NCBI GenBank assembly: GCA_036571765.1
Contig: BROE01000006.1
Span: 14,072,555-14,136,554 of the forward strand
DNA from: Plecoglossus altivelis
Lineage: Eukaryota; Chordata; Actinopteri; Osmeriformes; Plecoglossidae
Length of the DNA: 64,000 bases
Reading direction: 5' to 3'
The notes below the pieces were generated by a model. That model saw only the letters and a program-made list of their open reading frames with translations. It was not told the origin of the DNA and did no database searches. Positions 45,585 to 56,800 of the stretch are shown one piece after another. Each line of letters begins with the position of its first letter. Within the stretch, counting starts at the first letter, position 1. Made by a program: the position numbers and the translations under genes.

Positions 45585-46619
45585 CTGAAAACAAAAAGAC
45601 GAAACTAATGAGACCTTTTTTACATTTGTCAATGTTTTGTATTTAACTTGGCAAATCACTAAAATACATGACGCTGTCACTCGTGTAATAGTTGAATATG
45701 AACTTGTAATTTGGAATAATGGTGCTTGCAGTAAACCACACACGCCTTGTCAACAATCAAGTTACTTTAGCTTTCCGTCTTTATCCGAAAAGTAATTGAC
45801 GCATTACATATTTTACATATAGCCCAACCAGATACGAATGAGCGACCCTTGGTGGTTTAAAAAAGCAATACACGTTTCTCAAATGAAACTATGTAGAAGT
45901 TGGTCGCTACAAGTCCAACTTTCAGACAAAAGACCATGGCAGCAGCAATGTGTGTATGTGTGTGTGCGCAGGCAAGCGGCGTTAACTTCGCTCTCACTCT
46001 CCCAGTCTGTGCCGCGATAGCTTTCCAGCTAGTTGGTAGTTTCATGAACATAAAGTCTCTACCGCCATAAAACGTAAATCAAATTGGCCCTCGACTTCCA
46101 ATTACAGTATTGTTTTCACTCTCGTTTTGTGTAGTTGGCTGCTAGCTAGCACACCAGGAAAAGTGGACACCCGTTACATTTCGAGGCTCGTCGTAGCATG
46201 CTATGGTAGCTAACGCGACCTAGCCTGGGTTATATTTTGGTGTGAGGCCAGATTAACATACAATACGACTGCCAGCTATCAATGCTAGCTACCAAGAGCG
46301 CACTACAAACAATTATGTTTGAGTCGAAATCAACCTTAGCGTGTTGGTTAGATGCCAGTTTTGATAGCCAATCTGATATTAGGTCATTCTCTGTCCACAC
46401 TTACGCTAACAAACACCGGCCTAGCTAGGTGTGTGCTAGCTTACATCGTCGAGACGCAGGCCAGGGCGTTTTACCCCACTAGGAATCAGACGGCTAAAGA
46501 AGTCGTGCTGACATGGTTCGGACCACTCCTTGCCCGCCGCCGCAATGTTTGCGTTAGTTGCGAGCGAAGAATTCAATGAAAGGGGAGAAATATATGCCCC
46601 CCTGGTGTATTTAACTCAC

Positions 46620-46745
46620 CCAGACGTGTTTTATTTTACGGGCCTTTCCGCGTATCTTTTCTTCGCTTTTCCCCTCTTTCTCTCCTCCTTTCCTGGTATT
46701 TCACGCTAGCTAGGCTGAAGCCAAGCGTTGGGACGAGGAGGGCGG
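46620..46745 (-). other. ctnnd1: Probable first exon and core promoter of ctnnd1
   Basis: A strong donor (CTGG|gtgagt) lies at 46620. Upstream on the minus strand the sequence is purine-rich, then a GC box (GCCCGCC on this strand) at about 46740. No TATA. The start site is an estimate. The 5' UTR introns to 40697 carry no other gene that I can support, only repeats. Confidence 0.45.
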
Positions 46746-46749
46746 GCTC

Positions 46750-47600
46750 AACAAGCCTTTTACCGTAAATACGTACGAACACCAATGGCCCCAGTGAAAT
46801 TCCTGTCCTATTACAGGTGTGTCACAGGTTGCGGAATACGTCTAAATGTTGTTCTTGTCCTAACACGACTGCTGATGTAGTAGACCTACTGATGCATGAA
46901 GCGGATCCTTTATACCCTTCATTCCCAAGAACTAATAACGATTGACTACACAACCAGATGACACCACATGACAACCCTCTCACTCATGTAGGCCTGCATC
47001 CACCCATACAAACACATTTCCCAACAATAGTGAGACGTTGTGTAACATTGGAAGTATTTCTCAATTCAAACAGGTTATAAATATGTGATCAGTCAAACCA
47101 GCTAATGTAGTTATCAGATCGTTGATGACATTATAGATTATAAGATAACATGTTTCTCAACCAGATTCCCATTTTAACACAAGGGGGTGGCGTGGCCTAG
47201 ACTTTTAAATCTATATTCTACTTGTTGATGTCAGAAGTACAAAGCTAAAAAAGTTGGAGTAATAATTCAAATGAGAGGAATCCAGATAAACAATGGAAAC
47301 CTGTTGCGCTGGGGGAACAAGGAACAATGCAAGGAATTTCCCCAATTTCCTGGAGAGTCCCCTGCAGTAGTCAAGATTTGTAACCCTAACCCACATGGCA
47401 ACAAAGCAGAGGCAACACTGCACTCTAGAGGAACAGCCTAGATAGTAGTCCAACTACTATCCCTAGATAGTAGTTGAACTACTGTCTCTGGTCCCCCTCA
47501 ACAGCCTACTCAGTAATACTACAATGTAATTATCTATTTACGCCACTGTGACTTTTCCAAATGCAAAATTGGAGTGAAAAGGTAAGAAAAATAAAGCGTT
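46750..47600. other. Spacer, no gene seen
   Basis: A/T-rich, with no exon or RNA seen. An imperfect short inverted sequence (CTACTATCCCTAGATAGTAG at 47450-47475) is present. Confidence 0.5.
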
Positions 47601-47606
47601 TTTATT
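47601..47606 (-). terminator. Zinc-finger gene polyadenylation signal
   Basis: AATAAA on the minus strand about 155 bases after the stop. Another copy at about 47660 is nearer and could be used. Confidence 0.5.
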
Positions 47607-47760
47607 GACGAAGGACAGAAAAAACAAAAAAAACAAAGCTATAGTTTAACAGCATTATGTATTTATTATTTGGACACACACCAAAACCGATTATCATGTC
47701 GAAAAGAACAATTAAAAGGCAATTACACAGAAGAGCTGGAAAGATGAGAGCTCACAATGA

Positions 47761-49369
47761 TCAGAGTGCCATGTTCCCCTCGTCTGTGTGCGTAACCATG
47801 TGCCTGCGCAGGTTGCTAGGGTTGTTGAAATTGGCCCCACAGCGCGAGCAGCTGTAGGGTTTTTCCCCTGAGTGCGTCCTCAGGTGGATTTTCAGGCTGC
47901 CGTTCTGCGTGAAGCTTTTCCCGCACAGCGAGCACACGAAGGGCTTCTCCCCAGTGTGGATCCGCATGTGGACATTCAGAGTGGTCTTGTTGACAAACTG
48001 CTTCCCACACAGGTGGCAGGTAATGGGAATCTCCCCCGTGTGAATGGTACGGTGCCGTGCCAAATCCGAGCGCCGGTAAAACCGCTTATCGCAGAAACTG
48101 CATGCCAGGGGTGACTGAGAGTGCAAGGGCTGGGCTGGTCTCACGTCCAGCCCCAGTCGCCAGCTTTCGTACCGGGCCAAGTTTGATGAGGTTGGGGTCA
48201 TCTCTGTTGAAGCTGCCAGGATAGTAGCCTGGTCTTCATTCCCAGTGGCCACTCCTCTCCTCTGAGCCTCCCCACCGCCCTGCATCCCTGGCATCGTGGT
48301 CCTGCTAGCATCGTGGCCTTGCTGGGATTGGGAGCCATGGTTGACAGTGTGGATGGATGCGAGACAAGGGAACCTCTGGGGATCCGGTTGTGTGAAGGGA
48401 GAGGAGTTCTCTGGAGCCGCCCACGCCGGGCCTTCCACTGCATCACCACTGTGGACGCTGATGATACACGGCCCCTCGTCACCCAACATCAGGGAGGAAG
48501 GGTTGAGCTCAGGCATTCCCATAGCAACCGACTGTGCCATATTCTCCTCGTTTTGGGACTGGGCCTGATCTAGAAGAAACAAAGAAAATCACAATACTGT
48601 CTTTCTTTTATTATTATTCTCTTTTTTTGGCCTGGATGTTTGATCATGGCCTTGTTCATCTCCTTTATGCTTTTAATGGCTTTGTGATCACATTTAGCTC
48701 AATGTTTCTTTAGCTACGTGCCTGCATGCTGTCTGAAGTTATCCTCAGGGCCATCCTCTTCTTTGATTAGGATAACATCGGGACAGTTACTGCTCTCCAC
48801 ATCTGCAGACTGAACCACAATAGAGCGAAAAAGAGACCTTATCATCTTAGCCAATCGTTAATGCAGCGAGTGATCAGATCGGAAAGTCTACCAACCTCGA
48901 TTTTATTAGGGATCGGATGTCTCTCGTCCTCTGTTATTGTAATGGGACTACTTCTTCCATAACGGTCTATTTTGTCTAAGACTGGGGGGAAAAGTTAATA
49001 TAATTAAAAGTAGTAATCAAACCTCTTAAATTCAAAGCCGACAGTAGTATCTGCACGGGAACTTGCTTGCCTACCTGCCAGTCTTGAACGTGGTCTACAA
49101 AGGGCTTTGCTAAAAGAGAACCGACCGGCCCGAGTTGCATTCGTTTTTTGAAGCCGTAGGGCAAAGAGCTCACTCTTCATGACTTTCATCCTCGTTCTCA
49201 GGACTTCGTTTTCTTTTATGCTGCGGGAGATCTCCAGCCGTAAGTCTGCCGAGCTCTCGGAGATGAGCTGACTAATCTCTGCAACGGCTGCTTTCGCTAG
49301 CACGTCCATAATAGATGCAAGTTGTGTTTGCACCGATGACAAATACGTCGGCATTGCTCGTGTCGACAT
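47761..49369 (-). CDS. C2H2 zinc-finger protein (four fingers)
   Basis: Probable DNA-binding transcription factor. Exons 49075-49369, 48896-48981, 48722-48809 and 47761-48569 total 425 residues. The N-terminus is helical (SVQTQLASIMDVLAKAAVAE, then ENEVLRTRMKVMKSELFALR), a leader seen on many teleost C2H2 proteins, probably for dimer formation. A mid region holds VILIKEEDGPEDN, a typical acidic/SUMO-like patch. Four tandem fingers lie near the C-terminus: CSFC..H..H, CHLC..H..H, CSLC..H..H and CSRC..H..H, with TGEKPF-type linkers. All Cys and His ligands are present. The third exon can join in frame only through a GC donor (CAG|GCACGT), the weakest point of the model. No mammalian orthologue recognised. 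It sits where human 11q12 has other genes (TMX2 to YPEL4). Confidence 0.85.
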
Positions 49370-49960
49370 GATAGTGTGAGGACCTTATAGAAAAACACAA
49401 TAAAATGAAGACACCCAGGCAACACTATCCATCGAGTAGCCTATCTGCCCTAATAGCTGTACACAAAGCCCTTTCCGGTCAAAGAGGAACATTTCACCGT
49501 AATGCTACAAAAGGATGTGCACCTGTAACTAGGAATAATACTGAAGAACAAACGAACGTCGACTTTGCTGGTGATGTGAACACGCAGAAAACACCAACAC
49601 AACATCTATTCTGTAATAACATGGGGTCGTCGGAATATTCGGACCAAGTCTAATCACATTTCATAAATTGACTCTGTGGAGATTTTTCTGTTGTGGGCAA
49701 AGCCTACTGTGTCAGAGCAGTGAGTACAACTGGGGTTCTTTCTCCGCTTTAACACTGTTCAAACACTGTAACATAGGAACAATAATTGCTAAACGATGTT
49801 GAATGCTCGTTTATTAAACATCGTTATATATACTGTACATGTGTTGTATATTGAGACAAACTCACAAGATTTCCAGTTTCCTGTGTTTGTCTTCTTAGTT
49901 GACTAACACAAATAAATGTAAATAAATACGAAATGTAAATAAAATACGAATGATCGTCGC
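49370..49960. other. Spacer, zinc-finger gene promoter side
   Basis: No gene seen. The zinc-finger gene start site is probably within the first 60 bases. Confidence 0.4.
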
Positions 49961-49961
49961 T

Positions 49962-49967
49962 TTATTT
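49962..49967 (-). terminator. smtnl1: smtnl1 polyadenylation signal
   Basis: AATAAA on the minus strand about 305 bases after the smtnl1 stop. An ATA/TAA microsatellite (50040-50068) lies inside the 3' UTR. Confidence 0.55.
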
Positions 49968-50269
49968 GTGCCAAAATTGACTACACATCACACAAGCCTA
50001 CAAAGTCACAGCATATTAACGTTTAATATATTAGCTAGATAATGATAATAATAATAATAATAATAATACACATTAAAATACATCTGGACATGCTTGTTGA
50101 TTAGACTTGACGTGTCCAGTACACACTAAAGGTGCTCGAATTATCCAAACTGTTTTAGTTTCAAACTGTAAGACTGACATGAAACAGTAGCAAGACAGTA
50201 TCCTATCCTTGTCCTCTTGGCATATTGGTCTTTTGAGTTACTCTGTCATAGTTGTTCTAAGCCTGTGCA

Positions 50270-52785
50270 TCAACTAACTGGGCTGCCTGGCTTTTCGCCC
50301 TCTTCGTCTCCCGTCACTGCTGAGCTTCCCTCATCATTTTCCTGGTCCCCAATAAACTCTTTATCCGGTTTGTCCTCTTCTTCCTGGCCATCAATCTTTC
50401 CATTCTCCCCCACCTCTCCCTTTTTCTTTTCCGTGGACATTTCTTCACCATCCACTGCCTTTCCACTTTCCTCTCCTCCTTCAATTGTACTCTTTTTCTT
50501 CTCCTCCTTGTCCCTCCTCTCCTTCTCTATTTTGGTGAGGTGATGACACAGGGCTTGGACGTAGGTAAACACGCACAGTGGGTCTGGCCTGTTTCCCATT
50601 AGGATCATATCAGATACCTCCAGCAGGGGGCAGCAGTCAGCCATAGACCTGAGGGACGGCAAAACCCAAAGTAGAAGAGAGATGAGAAGGGATGAGCAAA
50701 AGAACGACGTTAGAATAGGAGGATTCCTCCTTTGTTCACACAGACTATCTCTCCCCCTCTTGCCTGTCTCGCTTTCATGACACAAACTCTCCCCCTCTTG
50801 CCTGTCTCGCTTTCATAACACAAACTCTCCCCCACACGCAGACCAAACTAAGCGTCGTACTCGGCTGTCTCGAAGGCCAGAGTGAAGTTCTTCTCTCTCT
50901 CCTCTGCCTTCAGGGTGGAGAAATCGAAGGCATCAGGGAAGAAGCGATGCACCAGGGCACAGAAGGCCAGCCCGTCACACCAGGACGATGAAAAGTTCTC
51001 TATGGACACACCCTGAAGGGGAGGAAGATGGAACATGGAGGAAAGCAAGGAAGAATATGACTGCTCTGTCATGTGGTATCAGATGCCAGCAGGCGCCAAG
51101 TTCAAAATACAGAGGAGGCTGAGCGATGGGATTCTGACATCACCTCGTAGTTGCGTGTTTTGTTGTGACACCATTGAAGGATCTTCTGTTTTATCGACGC
51201 CCCGCCTGCCACCGCCGCGGACGACTTCTGCAGTTTGAAGTTGCGAGGAAGTGGCGTCCTGAATATTTTTTCAAAAGAAGATAAGATCATGTTTGCTTTT
51301 TATATTGACATCCCTCTTATGTACGTCTCTCTCCCGTAACAGCTTATTAATAGTATGTTGTTTGTGCACTTAATAGGCTGTAATAAACGTACTCAGGTGC
51401 TCCTTGCTGGAACTTGGCGATGATGTCCTTTTTGGCGGACGGTCGGACAGAGCGGGCAGAGGCGCGGGGTCGGGACAGCGAGAGGGGCGTGGGAGAAGGA
51501 CTCGCCCCGCTTTTTCTTTTCGCCTTCTCTTGCCTCTCTCCCTCCTTGACTTTCCCTTTGTCCTTCACCTGCTTGTTGTTGCTCTCTGATCCCTTCGCCG
51601 TTCCCACCGTCCCCAGCTGTCCTCTCTCCTTTTCCTCCACTCCTTTTCGCCTCTCTGTCGTCCCCTCTGTCTTGTCCCCCCGTGTCTGTGGAGGGTCCCC
51701 TCCCCCATCTTTATTCCCCCCTTCCCCGTCTATTCCGTCTTTCTCAAGCTTGGCTGTCTTGACCACCTCTTGCCCTTTGCTATTCTTGTCCTCCCTCTCC
51801 TCCTCTCCCTTCCCCACTCTATTTCCAGTCGGCGTTTTGGGACTGTGGGTCTCCGACGTGTCGGCATCAGGGCTTATCCCTCCCTCCGCTGCGTCTCTCC
51901 CAGCCTGGCCACCATCGGCATCACGCCCCTCGTCAGACTCACGCTCCTCTGGATCTCCGTTAACAGGCTCCGGGCCTTCCTCCATAGCTGTCTGTCCACA
52001 GGCCTCCGCCCCCTGCCCGCAGGCCCCTCCCACTGTGTCCTCCAGCACGGACACTTGGTCAGGATCGGCCCTCTCCTGGATTGGAACTTCACCCTCTGTC
52101 TGAGAGCAGAATGAGGGAGAGAGAATGTGTATGTGTGTTTGTACATGTGCGTGTGGCAGGCAGCAGGAGAGCAGAGGAAAGCTAACATGATGACTTTACC
52201 TGTTAATTAGATTATGACAACATCTTTACTTCAAATGCTCTAGATCCCCACGGGTCTTCCAGAATAGGCTAGCATCGGATCTTAAGTGAGGTAGCTCATT
52301 ACAAAATGCTAATCCCTTACATCTGCACTCCAGGAACCAAGGTGTCACACCAGGTCATGACTTGATAGTGACTCATCAGCAGGAATAGTCAAGGTGTTCG
52401 GTCCATGAACAGCAGTGCAATATTCCTCATCACCATTTGGTTGTGGAACAGGTGTTGTCCAGTTCGAATGCATGCTGGCTATATCCCCCATGCTGAAAAT
52501 GCCATACCTGACCCCTCCATTAATACACCACGCCACAATGATATGTGACATTGCAAAAGAAATTATGTTGTTGCTTCTGTATGTCGGTCTGCTTTTTGAG
52601 TGGCAGTTTAAATGACAACTCATACTATATTTAGGCCTTTTCTGCCATAGGTTTGTATGTATGGGATGTCACTTTTTGCAGCATTTAAGTGCTCGCTAAC
52701 TGACCTGATTGTTATTGTTGTTATCCATCTGGTTGGTTCCATGGTCACTCTCAGAATCCTTCGGGTTAACCAATACTTCATCCAT
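50270..52785 (-). CDS. smtnl1: Smoothelin-like protein 1
   Basis: Muscle protein with one calponin-homology domain; the mammalian form is a PKA/PKG target that modulates contraction. Exons 52705-52785, 51393-52099, 51144-51258, 50861-51012 and 50270-50648 keep phase and give 477 residues. The start is MDEVLVNPKDSES. Residues about 28-260 are acidic and Lys-rich, without fold, ending in RRPS-free basic Ser runs (SLSRPRASARSVRPSAKKD). The CH domain spans about residues 283-395: SIKQKILQWCHNKTRNYE, GVSIENFSSSWCDGLAFCAL, VHRFFPDAFDF and ADCCPLLEVSDMIL. A Lys/Glu-rich tail of about 85 residues follows the CH domain, whereas human SMTNL1 ends soon after it. SMTNL1 lies close to CTNND1 and SLC43A3 in human 11q12.1. 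Confidence 0.92.
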
Positions 52786-53389
52786 GATTGGTTTGCTGTC
52801 CTAGGTATTTAATTCCACCGTCCTTTGGGAGAAGCAATACATATGCAAATAAAGAAAACGTTGAACCAGATTACTCTTCGCTACAAACGTACTTTCATGT
52901 CCGTCTGGATCCATCTATTGTGTCACATGTCCTCTTGTCGGATTGTCTGCCTCCGAGTGTCGGTCTGTTTGTCTCTGTTCCTTGCCCTCCCTCCTTCGCT
53001 GTCTGTCTGTCTCTGTCAGGGCGGTCTGGTGTGTGGCAGTTAGAAGATGCCCCCTTGCCCCCTTCCAGCCTGGTGAAGATTCCACGGCACTTAATATGAC
53101 CTTTCCTACAACATTAGGCTCCAGGAATAGAACCAGTGACATAGGCACAGCCCAATACTCAGGACAGCTGCAACTGCTATGGAAACCAGGAGTACACACA
53201 CATACCCATGGACACAAACATAAACACATACAAAATTGGATCTGTCTCAAGTAAAATCTGGGGATTGTAAACTTTAGTCCTCAACAACTAAAGTGAATAA
53301 CACGACCAAATGATTGCGCAGACTACAGAAATAGACATGGGCACAGTTAAAAGTATCAATCTTGACTGACATCGCACTGGGTATTTTTC

Positions 53390-53418
53390 TCAGACACACA
53401 CACACACACACATACACA

Positions 53419-53454
<36 letters not shown>

Positions 53455-53652
53455 TACACACACTCTCTCTCACACACACACACACACAAACACACACTCA
53501 CACACACATACACCCTCTCTCTCTCACACACACACACATACACACTCACACACATACACACTCTCTCGCACACACAAACACACATACACACAAACACTCT
53601 CTATCTCACACACTCACACATACGCACACACACACACACACACACACACATT
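53390..53652. repeat. CA/CT compound microsatellite
   Basis: Alternating (CA)n, CATACACA and (CT)n blocks over 260 bases in the smtnl1 5' intron. Confidence 0.95.
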
Positions 53653-53697
53653 AAAGGTGAAGCGTGAGCAGTGCTAAGTCACCAAGGCAGTCCTTAC

Positions 53698-53850
53698 CTT
53701 GACTGATGTCTGCAGCACCATCCAGTTGGCTGTGTTTGGCTGTGTTTGGCTGTGTTTGGCTGTGTTTGGCTGTGTTCAGTGTCTGTGTATCTCAGGCTGT
53801 GCTCAAGGTCTCCCACTCCTGTCTTTCTCTCTCCCTCCTGCGTGCCTTAT
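53698..53850 (-). other. smtnl1: Possible smtnl1 5' UTR exon
   Basis: A strong donor (CAAG|gtaagg) lies at 53698 on the minus strand. Just upstream is a 10-bp tandem repeat (GGCTGTGTTT on the + strand, 53728-53776, five copies), and an A/T-rich AAAATAAAAG at about 53868 could act as a TATA-like element. There is no transcript evidence. Confidence 0.35.
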
Positions 53851-53899
53851 CACCTTCCTGTCTCTCTTTTATTTTGGCTCTCAGTCCTGTGTTAATAAA

Positions 53900-56800
53900 T
53901 AAAACTGTCCAATGAGTCAGTCCCAGTGAATTGGCACGATCTCGATTTACATCCCCCTTTATACCATTTGTCCCTCTACCTCTTTCCTCCCATCCCTCTC
54001 TTACTCTTTCCGTGTCCCCCTGTTCCTACACAAAGAAGTGTTAATGTCCTACCAAGTCCAAACAGCATTGAAGCTATATATACACCCACCCCCCATCGCC
54101 CCACCAAAAAAATCAAAGTGTTCCCCTAACAGTCCATACTCTCCTCAACTCATAGCTCCCTAAACATCACATCTTGTCCTTCAACGCAAAACAGATGGCT
54201 TTAAAAATAAACGGCTATCTATCTTCCCCCCCTCTTCTCTCCCTGTCATTATCTTCTCCTGCTGCCTCCCCGACCCTCTCCTCCACTCTTAGGAGACTTA
54301 CGGCTTGCAAATGATGTCAACACCTTCTTATGTATGTCTCTCTGGTGCATTTGATCACTTGGCCGTGTCAGTGTGGGTTGACTTGGAGAGAACAGCGCAG
54401 TCCGCTGAAAGCCAGACTTTTCTTGTGGTTGTGAGAGACATCATACATCAGCGTTCTTGATTACTTCATCCGTCTTAATATCACTTGACTTCTAACATGT
54501 GCCTGCTATAGTGGTGCACGTTAGTATGCGTGGCGTAATTGTGCGTCGGGTGTGTGTGTGGGTGAGAGAGGGCTTGAGAGAGAAAACCAAAGGGAGAGAT
54601 TAGGACTGAAGATCACTGTTATTTTTGTCTCTGCTGAGAGATCGTCACCCACTGTGCACATGTTCCATGACGAAGTGTGATCAGAACTCTGTACGCTGGA
54701 CAGGATCTCTGTGCGCTGACCAAACGTTGTCCTTTCTGTGGGAATTAAAAGAATTATCTGTGAATATTTCTGAGTGTTTAAGAAATAAATGACCCTAAAG
54801 GACCCCGATCCCAGTGGATTCATTGTTGTGTTTGCAGTAAATGGCCACTGGGGAGCGATGTTACTCACTAGTGGTCTGATTCTGTGAACATCAGCCCAGC
54901 CAGAGCAGAACCAGCACCAAGAAATGTTGACTAAAATTGACAATACAGAACAACTTGTGGGAGATTAACATAACATAGAGGCCTGTGTTGAAGATAGAAT
55001 TACTTTCATCACTAGCCTTGCCATCTTCCTGGAAATCACCATCCTATTCGGCCACGATTCAAAACTCTGAAGACTGAGAAGACCCTGTCTGTACGGTGGG
55101 TTGTTGACATATCTGGCAACCGAACTGCCACTAAGGCATGTCATCTCTGCAGAAAGAGATGGGGACAGAGAGGGAGAGAGAGAACAGAAGAGAGAAAAGG
55201 AGGAGGGGAATCTGTAACAAGAGTCAGGACTTGATGTGTGGCATCTGCGTGCCCGTAAGCTTCTTGAGTCAGCGATGACGACAATGTTGCTATGAACAAT
55301 ATGAGAGTGTGTGTGTACTTGATAAGGCTGTCTGGTGGAGCAGGTCTCCTTAAGAGCTGCTGTCTAAGGGGGCTCCTGGCAGAAGCTCCCTGGAAGGAGC
55401 AGAGAAGAAGCATTTTCATTGAGGTGAAGTCAAGTGTGAGCAGGTTGGTGTGGATGGAACATCTGGGTGCGTCAATCTGGATACTCGGAACCTTGTTCCA
55501 AGCCCACACCTTTCTCTGAAAATGAAACTTTCTTCAGAGGTTTAGAGTATAGAAGGTTCCGATTCGGGTGGAGAACTATACAAGGTGAAATCCTTGGCCA
55601 TGTTCTTTGTAGTTTAATAAGGAAAAAAATAATGTAAATCAAACAATAATTGCAATACGCTATGATGTCTCAATGTAGATTGAAGATACCAGTCAATGTT
55701 ATCAGCCTCACTTTGTAGAGTAATGTAGACAAAGGCCTTTGTGTGAATAGTCTTGACAGAAGTCAGAGAGAGAGTTCTGCCCGCTTCGATCCTGCCTGAC
55801 CTATGCAGGTCCCACAGGTCTTGTACTCTTTCCTGGAAGGGAGGTGTTTGTCAGGTGATTGGCCACCAGAAGATGGGGTGGGGACGTTCTCATCCTATCA
55901 GGTTTTAGAAGGAGGTTGTGGGCAGACCTAAAGGTCTGATGATGTTGACCAGTCCCAAAAGGATCTGTCCTTCTCTGAGCGGAGGGATACATCCTCCACC
56001 GCCTTAAACCGGTTCTGTCTCCTCTTCTAGATCCACAGAGTTGTGCTACCTAATGATTCTTCTCCTCATCGCTTAAGAGTCGGGAGGCCCATTGTACCCT
56101 CTCCTTGTCCCATGATGCGGTCATCTCTTCTCCCCTCTCCGGTACCTCTCACCAGCCTTGACTTCCACATGATCTGCAGCCAATCATATGCCAGCACGCT
56201 GACACGTTGCATTCCTCTTCTCACTAAAGGATACATTATCTTAAGAATGACCCTCTTCTCATTCTCACAGAAACGGTCCCGACCTGGTTGCATAATCATA
56301 ATGCCTACTTACCTCCTCTGAAGCATTGGTTCCATGTTCTGCAGGGTCACTACACATCTTGATACATCTGATGTATTGATTGTCTTTAACGGAGAGATAT
56401 AGGATATGAAATAGCCCCATCAATTAGCAGCATGGATTTCATACAGTTTATATCAACCCCGCAAATGTTTTGGTTTTGTCCGCGATAAACGGCCACTGGG
56501 TGGTGGTGTTATACAGGCGAGGATATTCAGTTTGGCTGTTTCTTCTAACGAAAGCTTTCAAATGATTTGCCAAATCTGGAAAATGACATTTTGCATGCTT
56601 GTTAGTGAGTGAAAAATAAGGGCATGTCGGAAATCATTTCACATTCCATTCCCCTTTGCCTATCCGATCTTTAATGTACAAAAATAATACCACGTTTGCT
56701 CGCAAACATTTAGCACCATCTGCTACTTGCAGTGATAGGCTAGCTTGTTATGTCTGGATCCATCCATTGTCACCACTTGTAGAGATTGTGACAGGCATGT

